From Caldicellulosiruptor kronotskyensis 2002 (GTDB taxonomy: Bacteria > Bacillota > Thermoanaerobacteria > Caldicellulosiruptorales > Caldicellulosiruptoraceae), in NCBI RefSeq assembly GCF_000166775.1, contig NC_014720.1, positions 2,512,001 through 2,576,000 on the forward strand: a stretch of DNA of 64,000 nt, written 5' to 3'. Of the stretch, positions 17,806 through 25,420 are shown one piece after another. The notes beneath the pieces were generated by a model. The model searched no databases and was not told the DNA's origin. It was given only the letters and a program-made list of their open reading frames with translations. Position 1 is the stretch's first letter. Every line of letters begins with the position of its first letter. A program made the position numbers and the translations under genes.

Positions 17806-18320
17806 TCCTCATAGCAGTCAAGACATAAAAACTTTCCATCCAAAATTCTTATTCTGTGCTCTGCTGTTTTTTCTCCACAATTTTCACATTTCAAAGACCT
17901 GAAAATACGTGCATTTTGTGGTAATTTATCTTTTGGTTCTTTGTACTCAAAAATCTCATCTAAAGGCGCATCAAGAATATACTGTAGGTTTTCTTCTCTT
18001 GACCTATATTCATTAAAACCCTTGAACACAATTCTAATACCCTGATTTGTATCTCTTCTGAAAAACGTAAATGCCTGTTTCCCCCTGTCCTTAAAAATTA
18101 GATTACCTTTGCCGACAGTACATCCCAAAATTACCTGAATAGCATCAACTCCACATGCATCATTTTCTGTAATGCAAACTATTTCTTCATCTGAAGAAAA
18201 ATCTATAGAAAGTATTTTTATAGCTGCCTCACATGCTCTAAATCCTATCGCAAGACCTAGACATATGTGCCCGTGAAACTCAGCTGCCTTTTTCCAGAAA
18301 GGTTCTTTTTCCCATTTCAT
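17781..18320 (-). CDS. FmdE-like protein with C-terminal zinc finger
   Basis: The FmdE family is named after a subunit associated with molybdenum formylmethanofuran dehydrogenase; most bacterial members are uncharacterised and sit near metal transport or molybdenum/tungsten genes. The conserved FHGHICLGLAIGFRA, CGVDAIQVILGCTVGKGNL and DRGKQAFTFF are present, and a CxxC...CxxC zinc finger (CENCGE, CLDC) is at the C-terminus. The start is ATG 18320 after GAGAGGTGG; an upstream in-frame TTG (18338) lies before the ribosome site. It is the last gene of the five-gene ABC importer operon. Confidence 0.85.
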   Translation of the reverse strand: MKWEKEPFWKKAAEFHGHICLGLAIGFRACEAAIKILSIDFSSDEEIVCITENDACGVDAIQVILGCTVGKGNLIFKDRGKQAFTFFRRDTNQGIRIVFKGFNEYRSREENLQYILDAPLDEIFEYKEPKDKLPQNARIFRSLKCENCGEKTAEHRIRILDGKFLCLDCYEDYSRGWGR

Positions 18321-18361
18321 ATTAACACCACCTCTCAAGCATGTTATTTGCTTTGTTCTTC

Positions 18362-18778
18362 TTAAATTTTTTCTCGTAACCCTTTGGGAATGTCAATTCT
18401 TTCATAATAGGGTTTTATATCTATTACAGGTGAACCATCTATTGCATCAAGCCCTTTTACAACAAGAACGTTGCCTCTGCGAGCTATCAGCTCTGCAATG
18501 TTAAAAAGTATTGGGTTTGGTCTGTTTGGAGACCTGCATGCAAAAACACCTTTGGGAACATCTGAAAAGGGTGTCTTGGTAATTAGAGTTTCCCTGTTTG
18601 ATTGATGTCCCCAGTACAAAACAATTAAGTACTTCGACTCTTCGATATCCTTTAAACCATTAATATAATTTTCAAATATCTCTATATAGCAAACTTCTTC
18701 TGAATCTGCACCTTGCCTTGGTGCCTCTTCTTTTGTTTTATATGGACTGTGAATTATTCCTATTTTTACTAGTTCCAT
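18362..18778 (-). CDS. TrmO/TsaA-family SAM-dependent methyltransferase-like protein
   Basis: TrmO (YaeB/TsaA) methylates the t6A37 base of tRNA; many bacterial paralogues instead sit in metal operons. This 138-residue form has only the beta-barrel core: KIGIIHSPYKTKEEAPRQGA at the N-terminus, VLYWGHQSN, and the signature GVFACRSPNRPNPI with DAIDGSPVIDIKPY. The C-terminal extension of E. coli TrmO is absent. Sitting between an ABC ATPase gene and an FmdE-like gene, it is more likely tied to the transported metal or cofactor than to tRNA; that is inference. Confidence 0.82.
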   Translation of the reverse strand: MELVKIGIIHSPYKTKEEAPRQGADSEEVCYIEIFENYINGLKDIEESKYLIVLYWGHQSNRETLITKTPFSDVPKGVFACRSPNRPNPILFNIAELIARRGNVLVVKGLDAIDGSPVIDIKPYYERIDIPKGLREKI

Positions 18779-18815
18779 CAGCTCAAAATCTCCCCTTTTA
18801 AAAACTAACTTATGT

Positions 18816-19580
18816 TTAAACAGCAGCTACTATTGGAACAACAAAAATCTCATCACCATGCTTTTCTACTTTTACATCTATGCCATATACCTTTGAGATT
18901 ATATCAGCCCTTATTACTTCTTTCCCACCTGATGCAAATATTTTTCTATCTTTGATGAAGATGAACCAGTCAGAGAACCTGATGGCCAAGTTTAAGTCAT
19001 GTAAGATTACAATTACTAAAATCCCTTCTTGCATTGAAAGCCTTTTTAAAATCTTCAAAACCTCTATCTGATTCTTCAAATCAAGGTTATTTATTGGCTC
19101 ATCCAAAAGCAACACTTTTGGCTCTTGGACAAACGCCCTTGCAATCACCACTTTTTGAAGCTCTCCGCCGCTTATCTCATCTAAGTATCTGAAAGCAAGG
19201 TGTTTCAAGCCAAAAATATCAAGTGCCATCTCAACCTTCTCCAAATCTTCTGAAGAAGGGATAAGTCCTGTAAAATGCGGCTTTCTCCCAAGAAGTATTG
19301 CCTCATACACTGTTATTCTGTTTGTAGTGTATCTTTGCGGAACATATGCAACACTTTTTGAAAGCTGGTGTAAAGAAAAACTATTTGCGTCCTTGCCGTC
19401 TATCAGCACAACTCCACTTTTGGGCTTTAAAAGCCTTGCTATGCATTTTAAAAGTGTAGATTTTCCTGCACCGTTGTTTCCTAAAATTGACACAAACTCT
19501 CCTCTTCTTGCTTCAAAAGAAATCCCACTTAAGACCTGAAAGTCTTTAAAGCTAAATTCAAGGTTATCTACTTTCAGCAT
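18816..19580 (-). CDS. ABC transporter ATP-binding protein (FepC/BtuD class)
   Basis: ATPase of a FecBCD-type importer, 254 residues. Walker A GNNGAGKST, Q-loop VPQRYT, signature ISGGELQKV and Walker B VLLLDEPINNLDL are intact. It lies 3 bp after the permease gene ends, with tight coupling. The TrmO-like gene follows. The substrate class (siderophore, cobalamin, haem or oxyanion) is not readable from this subunit. Confidence 0.92.
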   Translation of the reverse strand: MLKVDNLEFSFKDFQVLSGISFEARRGEFVSILGNNGAGKSTLLKCIARLLKPKSGVVLIDGKDANSFSLHQLSKSVAYVPQRYTTNRITVYEAILLGRKPHFTGLIPSSEDLEKVEMALDIFGLKHLAFRYLDEISGGELQKVVIARAFVQEPKVLLLDEPINNLDLKNQIEVLKILKRLSMQEGILVIVILHDLNLAIRFSDWFIFIKDRKIFASGGKEVIRADIISKVYGIDVKVEKHGDEIFVVPIVAAV

Positions 19581-19583
19581 TTT

Positions 19584-20666
19584 TCATACCTTCTTTCCGC
19601 GGATTAAAAGATACATAAAAAGCGGTGCACCAAGGAAAGATGTCACAGCGCCAACTGGCAAAACAACTGGCTGTATTATAAGTCTTGCCACTGTGTCTGA
19701 CAAAAGAAGCAAAAACGCACCTACAAGACCAGATGCCATAGTCAAAAACCTCTGGTCATTTCCTATAAACCTTCGTGCTATGTGAGGCGCTACCAAGCAT
19801 ATAAAACCTATAATTCCTAAGAAGGATACAATCACAGATGTTATAAAGCTGCTTACTAAAATCCCAAAAAACCTTGTTCTTTCAACATTCACACCAAGGC
19901 TTTTTGCAACATCTTCGCCGCTTGCAATTGCATTGTAGTTCCATGAATTTGCCAAAAAGTACAGCCATCCTAAAATTACTAATACCGCCATAATCTTTAC
20001 ATCATTCCATGTAGCTCTTCCAATATCGCCAAATGTCCAGAACACAAGCGCAGCAATTTTGACATCTGATGCAAAATACTGAATTATAGTTGTTGCAGCA
20101 GAAAAAAGAGAACTCAAGGCAACTCCAGACAGTACTACCGCTTCAGGTGAAAACCTTTTTACCTGAGCTAAAGCAAGTACAATCACTGTTGAGAGCATAG
20201 ACCCCGAAAAGGCACACGCAACAACTAACGATGGATGCAAAATGGTAACAGAGTCAGAGGCGGCAGAGGATGCTACCCCGCCGCCCAGCACAATTATTCC
20301 AATTGCCGCACCAAACGCAGCACCCTGCGAAATTCCAAGAGTAAAAGGAGATGCTAAGGGATTGTGAAAAAGGCTCTGAATTGCAGCTCCTCCAATTGCA
20401 AGACCAATCCCCGCCAAAATTGCTGCTATAATTCTCACAAGTCTTATGTCAAAAACTATAAGCGCTGTTCTTTCATCACTTTTTCCTAAAAAAGCCTTTA
20501 AAACATCCGAAAAACTTAAATCTGATGAACCTGACGATATTGCATAGATTGAAAGTATCACTGTCAAGATAGCAATAGTAATTAAAAACAGCACTTTCTC
20601 GGCAACAAGCTTTTTGTACTGGGATTTTAGTTTTTTGTGTTTCTCTACTTCTTGAGTCATCTTCAT
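19584..20666 (-). CDS. FecCD-family ABC transporter permease
   Basis: Membrane subunit of 360 residues with about nine to ten transmembrane segments. The BtuC/FecCD hallmarks are RLVRIIAAILAGIGLAIGGAAIQ near the N-terminus, NPLASPFTLGISQGAAFGA, and the ATPase-coupling region GFICLVAPHIARRFIGNDQRF. One permease gene means a homodimer. It is the second gene of the importer operon. Confidence 0.93.
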   Translation of the reverse strand: MKMTQEVEKHKKLKSQYKKLVAEKVLFLITIAILTVILSIYAISSGSSDLSFSDVLKAFLGKSDERTALIVFDIRLVRIIAAILAGIGLAIGGAAIQSLFHNPLASPFTLGISQGAAFGAAIGIIVLGGGVASSAASDSVTILHPSLVVACAFSGSMLSTVIVLALAQVKRFSPEAVVLSGVALSSLFSAATTIIQYFASDVKIAALVFWTFGDIGRATWNDVKIMAVLVILGWLYFLANSWNYNAIASGEDVAKSLGVNVERTRFFGILVSSFITSVIVSFLGIIGFICLVAPHIARRFIGNDQRFLTMASGLVGAFLLLLSDTVARLIIQPVVLPVGAVTSFLGAPLFMYLLIRGKKV

Positions 20667-20688
20667 AAAACCTCTTTGCTCTTAATTT

Positions 20689-21834
20689 TTAGTCAAGCTT
20701 TATTTTCACAAACCCACCAAATTTCTTTGCCATCTTGGTATAAAGCGGCTTTCCTAAGAAGAATTTGTAAATCTCATCTGCTCGCTTGATTGGGTCAACA
20801 TCTTTGAATCTGTCTGGATACACAACCTTTGCAATAAAGAATGTGTTTGCCAAAACAGTGTCAATGTTGGTCCAATAGAAGTTGTAAGGAAGCTGACCGT
20901 AGACATTGCCATATTTGAAAGCTGAAAGTGATTTATAAAACTCAGGTTTTTTCTTGTAATCCTGCTTTACAAGATCCAAATTTGCCTCGTCAATAAATAT
21001 AATGTCAGGCTCCCACTCTAAAATCTTTTCTTTTTCAACCATGAACCAGCCTTCTTTGTTTGCCTGGTCTGCGACATTTACTGCGTTTATGGCCAAAAAT
21101 GGAAAGTATTTGCCCATTGTGCTTTCAAATCCATGCCCGCCTTTGAAACTGATAGCCCCAACATACACCCTTGGCTTTTTAGAAGCCGGGATATCTCTGG
21201 TTCTTTCATTGAAAAATGCCTTGCACCTTTGCATATAGTTTATGAGGTCTTCTGCACGCTGCTGCTTTCCTACAATCTTTCCAATGATTCTGAGCGATTT
21301 GTATACATTCTCATCAAAAAGAAGCTTTGTACCATAATCAAGCACAACAACAGGGATTTTTGTTTTTGCTTGAAGAGCATCTGCCTTTGCCCTGTCTAAA
21401 AAACTTGCTGCAAAAATAACATCTGGTTTTACAGAAATAAGTTTTTCTGGATCAGGGGATGAGTCTGCCCCGCCTTGGCCAATTGTTGGAAGTTTTTTGA
21501 GCTGTGGATATGCCATGATATATGTTCTTGAGCCTTCTTCCCATGCCTTCTCTGCATTTTCAACTCCAACTATATTTTTTGTTCCATTGACATACAAAAC
21601 AAGCCTGAGTGCCCCAGGTCCTATCGCAACAATTCTTTTGTTTTTCTTGTCTTCAATCTCTACTTTTCTGCCAAGAAGGTCTGTGATGATAAGCTTCTGA
21701 GAAGATTTTTCTTGTTTTGCTTGCCCAGAAAATGTGTTCAATACAATTAGTAAGAAAAGACTCAAAATTAGCAGAATACTTATTGCCTTTTTACTTGCTC
21801 TAAAGTAATCAGAACAAAAACTCTTGCTTCTCAT
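20689..21834 (-). CDS. FecB/BtuF-like substrate-binding protein
   Basis: Secreted or membrane-tethered binding protein for the FecBCD-type importer. A hydrophobic signal segment (AISILLILSLFLLIVLNTF) is followed by the two lobes of a class III binding protein: VAIGPGALRLVLYVNGTKNIVGVE, then KPDVIFAAS and the C-terminal lobe. The start is ATG 21834, about 9 nt after GAGGAGGT; the open frame continues 51 nt upstream but without a ribosome site. No clean lipobox cysteine is visible. It is the first gene of the operon and is preceded by a terminator-like hairpin. Confidence 0.88.
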   Translation of the reverse strand: MRSKSFCSDYFRASKKAISILLILSLFLLIVLNTFSGQAKQEKSSQKLIITDLLGRKVEIEDKKNKRIVAIGPGALRLVLYVNGTKNIVGVENAEKAWEEGSRTYIMAYPQLKKLPTIGQGGADSSPDPEKLISVKPDVIFAASFLDRAKADALQAKTKIPVVVLDYGTKLLFDENVYKSLRIIGKIVGKQQRAEDLINYMQRCKAFFNERTRDIPASKKPRVYVGAISFKGGHGFESTMGKYFPFLAINAVNVADQANKEGWFMVEKEKILEWEPDIIFIDEANLDLVKQDYKKKPEFYKSLSAFKYGNVYGQLPYNFYWTNIDTVLANTFFIAKVVYPDRFKDVDPIKRADEIYKFFLGKPLYTKMAKKFGGFVKIKLD

Positions 21835-21867
21835 CAACTTCTTACCTCCTCTTTGTATATTTGTAAA

Positions 21868-21912
21868 CAAAATAAAAGCCCACAAAAGGTGAAAATCTCA
21901 CCCTTCGTGGGC
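21868..21912 (-). terminator. Terminator-like hairpin in the importer operon leader
   Basis: On the minus strand GCCCAC...GTGGGC closes a long imperfect stem (21912-21878) with an inner AGGGTGA/TCACCTT pairing, followed by TTTTATTTTG. It lies between the VapC stop and the binding-protein gene, about 34 nt before the ATG at 21834. It may end vapBC transcription, or act as an attenuator of the importer operon. Confidence 0.7.
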
Positions 21913-21978
21913 CTTGTTCTCAAAATCTTTGGTTATACCTTTGTCGAATTTATTTTACCCTCAACTCTAAATATTTAC

Positions 21979-21995
21979 AGCACCTTCGTGGTGCT
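21979..21995 (-). promoter_or_regulatory. Small leader hairpin upstream of the importer operon
   Basis: AGCACC-ACGA-AGGTGCT forms a compact hairpin. The core CCACGAAGG(G)TG recurs in the terminator-like hairpin 70 bp downstream, so the two elements share sequence. They could be two parts of a cis-regulatory RNA or related operator copies. No match to a known riboswitch consensus is claimed. Confidence 0.4.
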
Positions 21996-22039
21996 ATTTA
22001 AGAATAATTCCGACTATCTTGATGCATTTAATTATGCTT

Positions 22040-22501
22040 TTAATCTATAATCATTCTATCAGTTTGATTAAGCAATTCATCTAATATTATAATACCAATC
22101 TCATTTACAATTTTCAACCTTGTGTCATTAGTTATAAATATTTGTGCCTTTTCAGCTATTCCTGTTGCAATAAATATTGCATCTGGAGTTTTTATTTTAT
22201 ATTTGGCAGGTAATTTTGCAGCAATGGTTGCTATATCCTTATCCACTTCTTTAATTATTAAGTTTGGAAATGTAGCAAGGAGTACTTTGTATTTATTCAC
22301 AAGGACTATATTTTCTTCTTGAAAAGGCTTTGAAAGTAATTCAGTATATACAAGGCTAGAAGTTATCCCATATAGTTGTCCTTTTTGGATTTTTTCAAAT
22401 AAGGACTTAACTAATGGAAAATAAGTTTTATTCTTCTCTATGAGATATATAAATAAATTAGTATCTAATGCAAGTTTTTGTCCCACTTTTATTGGTCCCA
22501 T
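22040..22501 (-). CDS. VapC-like PIN-domain ribonuclease toxin
   Basis: PIN-domain protein of 153 residues; VapC toxins cleave tRNA or rRNA. Acidic catalytic residues are in place: KLALDTNLFIYLIE, SLVYTELLSKPF, KTPDAIFIATGI and IFITNDTRLKIV. The ATG overlaps the end of the upstream small gene by 13 bp, the standard antitoxin-toxin layout. Confidence 0.87.
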   Translation of the reverse strand: MGPIKVGQKLALDTNLFIYLIEKNKTYFPLVKSLFEKIQKGQLYGITSSLVYTELLSKPFQEENIVLVNKYKVLLATFPNLIIKEVDKDIATIAAKLPAKYKIKTPDAIFIATGIAEKAQIFITNDTRLKIVNEIGIIILDELLNQTDRMIID

Positions 22502-22746
22502 TCTGTTCTCATCTCTTCAATAAATTCTTTACTCTCAAGCTTTTCCCATATCTCCTGCCCTAATCCAGCCAGAGCATCTACATAAGATTCAGGACGTTTC
22601 ATAATAATCAATTCACCTGTTATATTGTCATAGTCCCATATTATATCATTTCCAAGTCTTTCTATAATATATTTTATTGTGTCCACTGGAATTGATATTT
22701 TTTTTACATTATCTATGTCCTTAATTAATTCTGACACAGCTAACAT
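22489..22746 (-). CDS. Putative VapB-like antitoxin
   Basis: A small acidic protein of about 85 residues encoded just upstream of and overlapping the PIN toxin. The family cannot be set with certainty: the N-terminus is helical, and the middle (WDYDNITGELIIMKRP) is beta-rich. The C-terminal helix (LGQEIWEKLESKEFIEEMR) would suit toxin binding. A GTG at 22752 is an alternative start. A TTTACT-17-TATAAT promoter lies 34 bp upstream. Confidence 0.7.
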   Translation of the reverse strand: MLAVSELIKDIDNVKKISIPVDTIKYIIERLGNDIIWDYDNITGELIIMKRPESYVDALAGLGQEIWEKLESKEFIEEMRTEWDQ

Positions 22747-22779
22747 CACCACTCAATTATTTTATCTATTTACTGTATT

Positions 22780-22808
22780 ATTATACCCCTTTATATGAAG
22801 CAAGTAAA
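22780..22808 (-). promoter_or_regulatory. Promoter of the VapBC-like pair
   Basis: On the minus strand TTTACT (22808-22803) and TATAAT (22785-22780) are 17 bp apart. The region from 22809 to 23003 upstream is AT-rich and holds nothing else I can name. Confidence 0.65.
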
Positions 22809-23003
22809 GCTTATTGAATTCGATGATAGTGTTAAAAATTTGTTAGGAAAATTTTTTATAAGGGAGTTAAATAAAATTGTATCCACTGTATAATTAATAT
22901 TGAAATAATCATCAAGGGGCTGGAATTTAAATATCAGCCTCAAAATTTACTTACAGCTTCTATTAACATTATATTTGGGTATTATTGAGATTATCGAAAA
23001 ATA

Positions 23004-24266
23004 TTAACTTTTTAACTTTTCAACAATTCTATCAACTATCCTTTCCTGATACCCCGAAAGCTTTAATTCTCTCATTTTATTGCATACATCAAAAAGCTCT
23101 GGGCTTTTTACATTTCGTAGCATCACAAGCCTTTTTTGTGAAATCCTATTTTTAGATAAAGACAAAATGTAGCTTTCTTCATCCATGCAAATGGGAACTG
23201 CACCATAGTTTTGAATAATCCTGTCTGCTATCAAGAGTCCTTCAGGGTCAAAGTCGCCTGAGTAAAATATGGTAAAACCTTCTTTTGAAAGGCTATCAAG
23301 TACTATCTTTGTCGAAAGTCTTAGCTGCCCGTTTGTACAAATGAGAGAAATATCACTGCAAGCTTGCATCAGCATTGAAAACACAGCAGGATTTTCTACA
23401 ACCACAATTTTCTTTGAATATCCAAAAAACTGCTTGTAATCCTTAATGGTATAAAGAGGCAGAATCACCGGCTTTTTTTGCAAAGCAAAACTTTTGAGCG
23501 CTTCATCTTCTGCTGCGTTTTCTGATATTGCACCTATACCATACACCAAACACCAGTTCGAAAGCTCGTCTATGATGATGTTGTGCATATACAAAAGTTC
23601 AGCTTTTTCCTCTGAAGACTTTGGATATTCAACATTTTTTACCAGGCTTAAAATCCTTAAAAATATCTTGCCACTGTCGCGGTCTTCGTCAAAAAAATGA
23701 GGGTCATGCGCCATTTTAGTTGCAAACACCGCAATACTTTCTATTCTTTCTGGTTTTGTTGCAGCAGCTTTTATACAAACTTTTAAAATGTTCAAAAGTT
23801 TTTCTTCAGAATACTTCTTAAAATACCCTTCAAACCATTTAAAATTTTCCTTTACAGCTTGAAATACACATTCACTATTTTTGTCGTTTGACACCTGTTT
23901 TTCTAACTTTTCAAGAAAGCCCGAAAGTTTCTTTTGTCTGCTCTCTTTTTCTTCTTTTTTTGTTAAAATATCTTTTTTTAGAACATGTGAAAGCACATCT
24001 TTAAAATCAAGTGAAGAAAATTTGGTCTGCTCAAACCTCTTTTGTGCAAACTCTTTTACATTGATAACTACTCTGTCACCACTGACAATCCTTCCAAGAT
24101 ATCGCGAAAGCATCTCTTTTTCAATCGGCTGTGGATTTTCCAGCACAACCTTGCCTGAAAACCTACCAAGCGACCTGTATTTGTTGTAAATGAGTTCCAG
24201 CACACGCGAAAAACCCTTGTGCGAAAAGTATTCTATACACTCTTGTAAAAGCCTGTCTTCTTTCAT
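23004..24266 (-). CDS. jetD: Wadjet JetD, type II (TIGR02679-like Toprim nuclease)
   Basis: JetD is the Toprim-containing nuclease subunit of Wadjet, which cleaves plasmid DNA after JetABC extrudes it. This 420-residue protein has an N-terminal arm region and a C-terminal Toprim-like domain: glutamate in IVVVENPAVF (E291) and the DxD motif in FYSGDFDPEG (D338, D340). Its ATG overlaps the stop of the jetC C-terminal frame by 4 bp, so it is translationally coupled to the broken gene. Last gene of the locus. Confidence 0.88.
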   Translation of the reverse strand: MKEDRLLQECIEYFSHKGFSRVLELIYNKYRSLGRFSGKVVLENPQPIEKEMLSRYLGRIVSGDRVVINVKEFAQKRFEQTKFSSLDFKDVLSHVLKKDILTKKEEKESRQKKLSGFLEKLEKQVSNDKNSECVFQAVKENFKWFEGYFKKYSEEKLLNILKVCIKAAATKPERIESIAVFATKMAHDPHFFDEDRDSGKIFLRILSLVKNVEYPKSSEEKAELLYMHNIIIDELSNWCLVYGIGAISENAAEDEALKSFALQKKPVILPLYTIKDYKQFFGYSKKIVVVENPAVFSMLMQACSDISLICTNGQLRLSTKIVLDSLSKEGFTIFYSGDFDPEGLLIADRIIQNYGAVPICMDEESYILSLSKNRISQKRLVMLRNVKSPELFDVCNKMRELKLSGYQERIVDRIVEKLKS

Positions 24267-25396
24267 ATCTCCACCAACACCTTCTTGTACCCGTTCCAGA
24301 TATATTTTACTTTGAGAACAGAGCCTTTGCTCCTGTCTGAAATAAGCTCATATATGCAAAGTCCTGGCACTGTTTTGTAATCTCCCCATAGAATCTGAGA
24401 GTTCATGATATAGTCAAACTCTAAATTTTCTATTAGTTCAAACATCTTTTCAATGTTGTTCTCATCAACGCCGGCAAACGCCTCGTCAAGCGCAATTATA
24501 CGTGGTGCATAGCTTGCAGCACTCTGGTATTTTGCACATAGCGCTGCCAAAAGAGGTACATAAATAGAAAGCGCTTTTTCACCGCCAGAAAACTTGTCGT
24601 ATGCATTGTTTGTAAGCTCTCTTCTGTTATCTTCACCTCTTTGAAAGTAGAGTCTAAATTCAAACCACTGCCTGTAATCCAAAATCTCTTTCATTATCTC
24701 ATAAAGACTTCGAAAACTTTCAGGTGAGTCATGAAGCCTTTTTGCTCTTTCAATACGTGCCCTAAAATGCTTGACAATCTTTTGTCTGTCGGCATCTGAA
24801 GTTGTTGCCGGGTCTTTGCTAATAAGTTTTACAAGTTCTGATGTTGAAAGTTCATCTTCAAGTTCCTGTTTCTTCTGTTCCCACGAAAGTCTGAATTTAA
24901 GATTTCCTGAAAGGTCCATGCCGTCCATCAGCTCATTCATTCTCTTTACCCAGTCCTGGGCAAGCATTATCTTACGCGAGATTTTAAAGCCTATGTCTTT
25001 TGCCAAAACCTCTTCAAAAAGTTCTCTTTCCTGCTGGGTGATAAGATTTTTCTTCTCGATTATTTCAGAATCTATTCTCTCTAAAAATTCATAAAGCGAA
25101 AGCAATCTTCCATCCTTCTTAGCAGTCCACAAATATCTTGAATATCTGGTTTTTTCATCTTCTTTAAGAAAAAGATTTGCACCAAACTCTGCAAGCTGAA
25201 CTTGTGCTTCATAGTGTGTAGCAATAAGCTTTTGTAAAACCTGATTTAAATCCTTAGACTTATATTCATTGGCAAAGCTACTTTTTTCCTTTGCAAACTC
25301 TAAAAGTCTGCTCTCATCCTCAAGATTTTCTTCCCTGCAAACAAAACCAAAAGAAAGTTCTATCTTCAACACTTCAAGACTATTTGTGTACTCCAT
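24263..25396 (-). pseudogene. jetC: Wadjet JetC, C-terminal part (separated by in-frame stop)
   Basis: This frame carries the second half of the SMC-type ATPase: the returning coiled coil (residues 1-260), the ABC signature FSGGEKALS (269-277), Walker B RIIALDEAFAGVDENN (299-314) and the C-terminal strand. It is in the same reading frame as the N-terminal part and separated from it only by the TAA at 25423-25421. The first ATG (25396) has no Shine-Dalgarno site, so independent translation looks poor; readthrough would restore one protein of about 1,345 residues. It could be a separately made half-SMC if reinitiation occurs. Confidence 0.85.
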
Positions 25397-25420
25397 TTTG
25401 GCTTTTTCAAGCTGCGAAGC

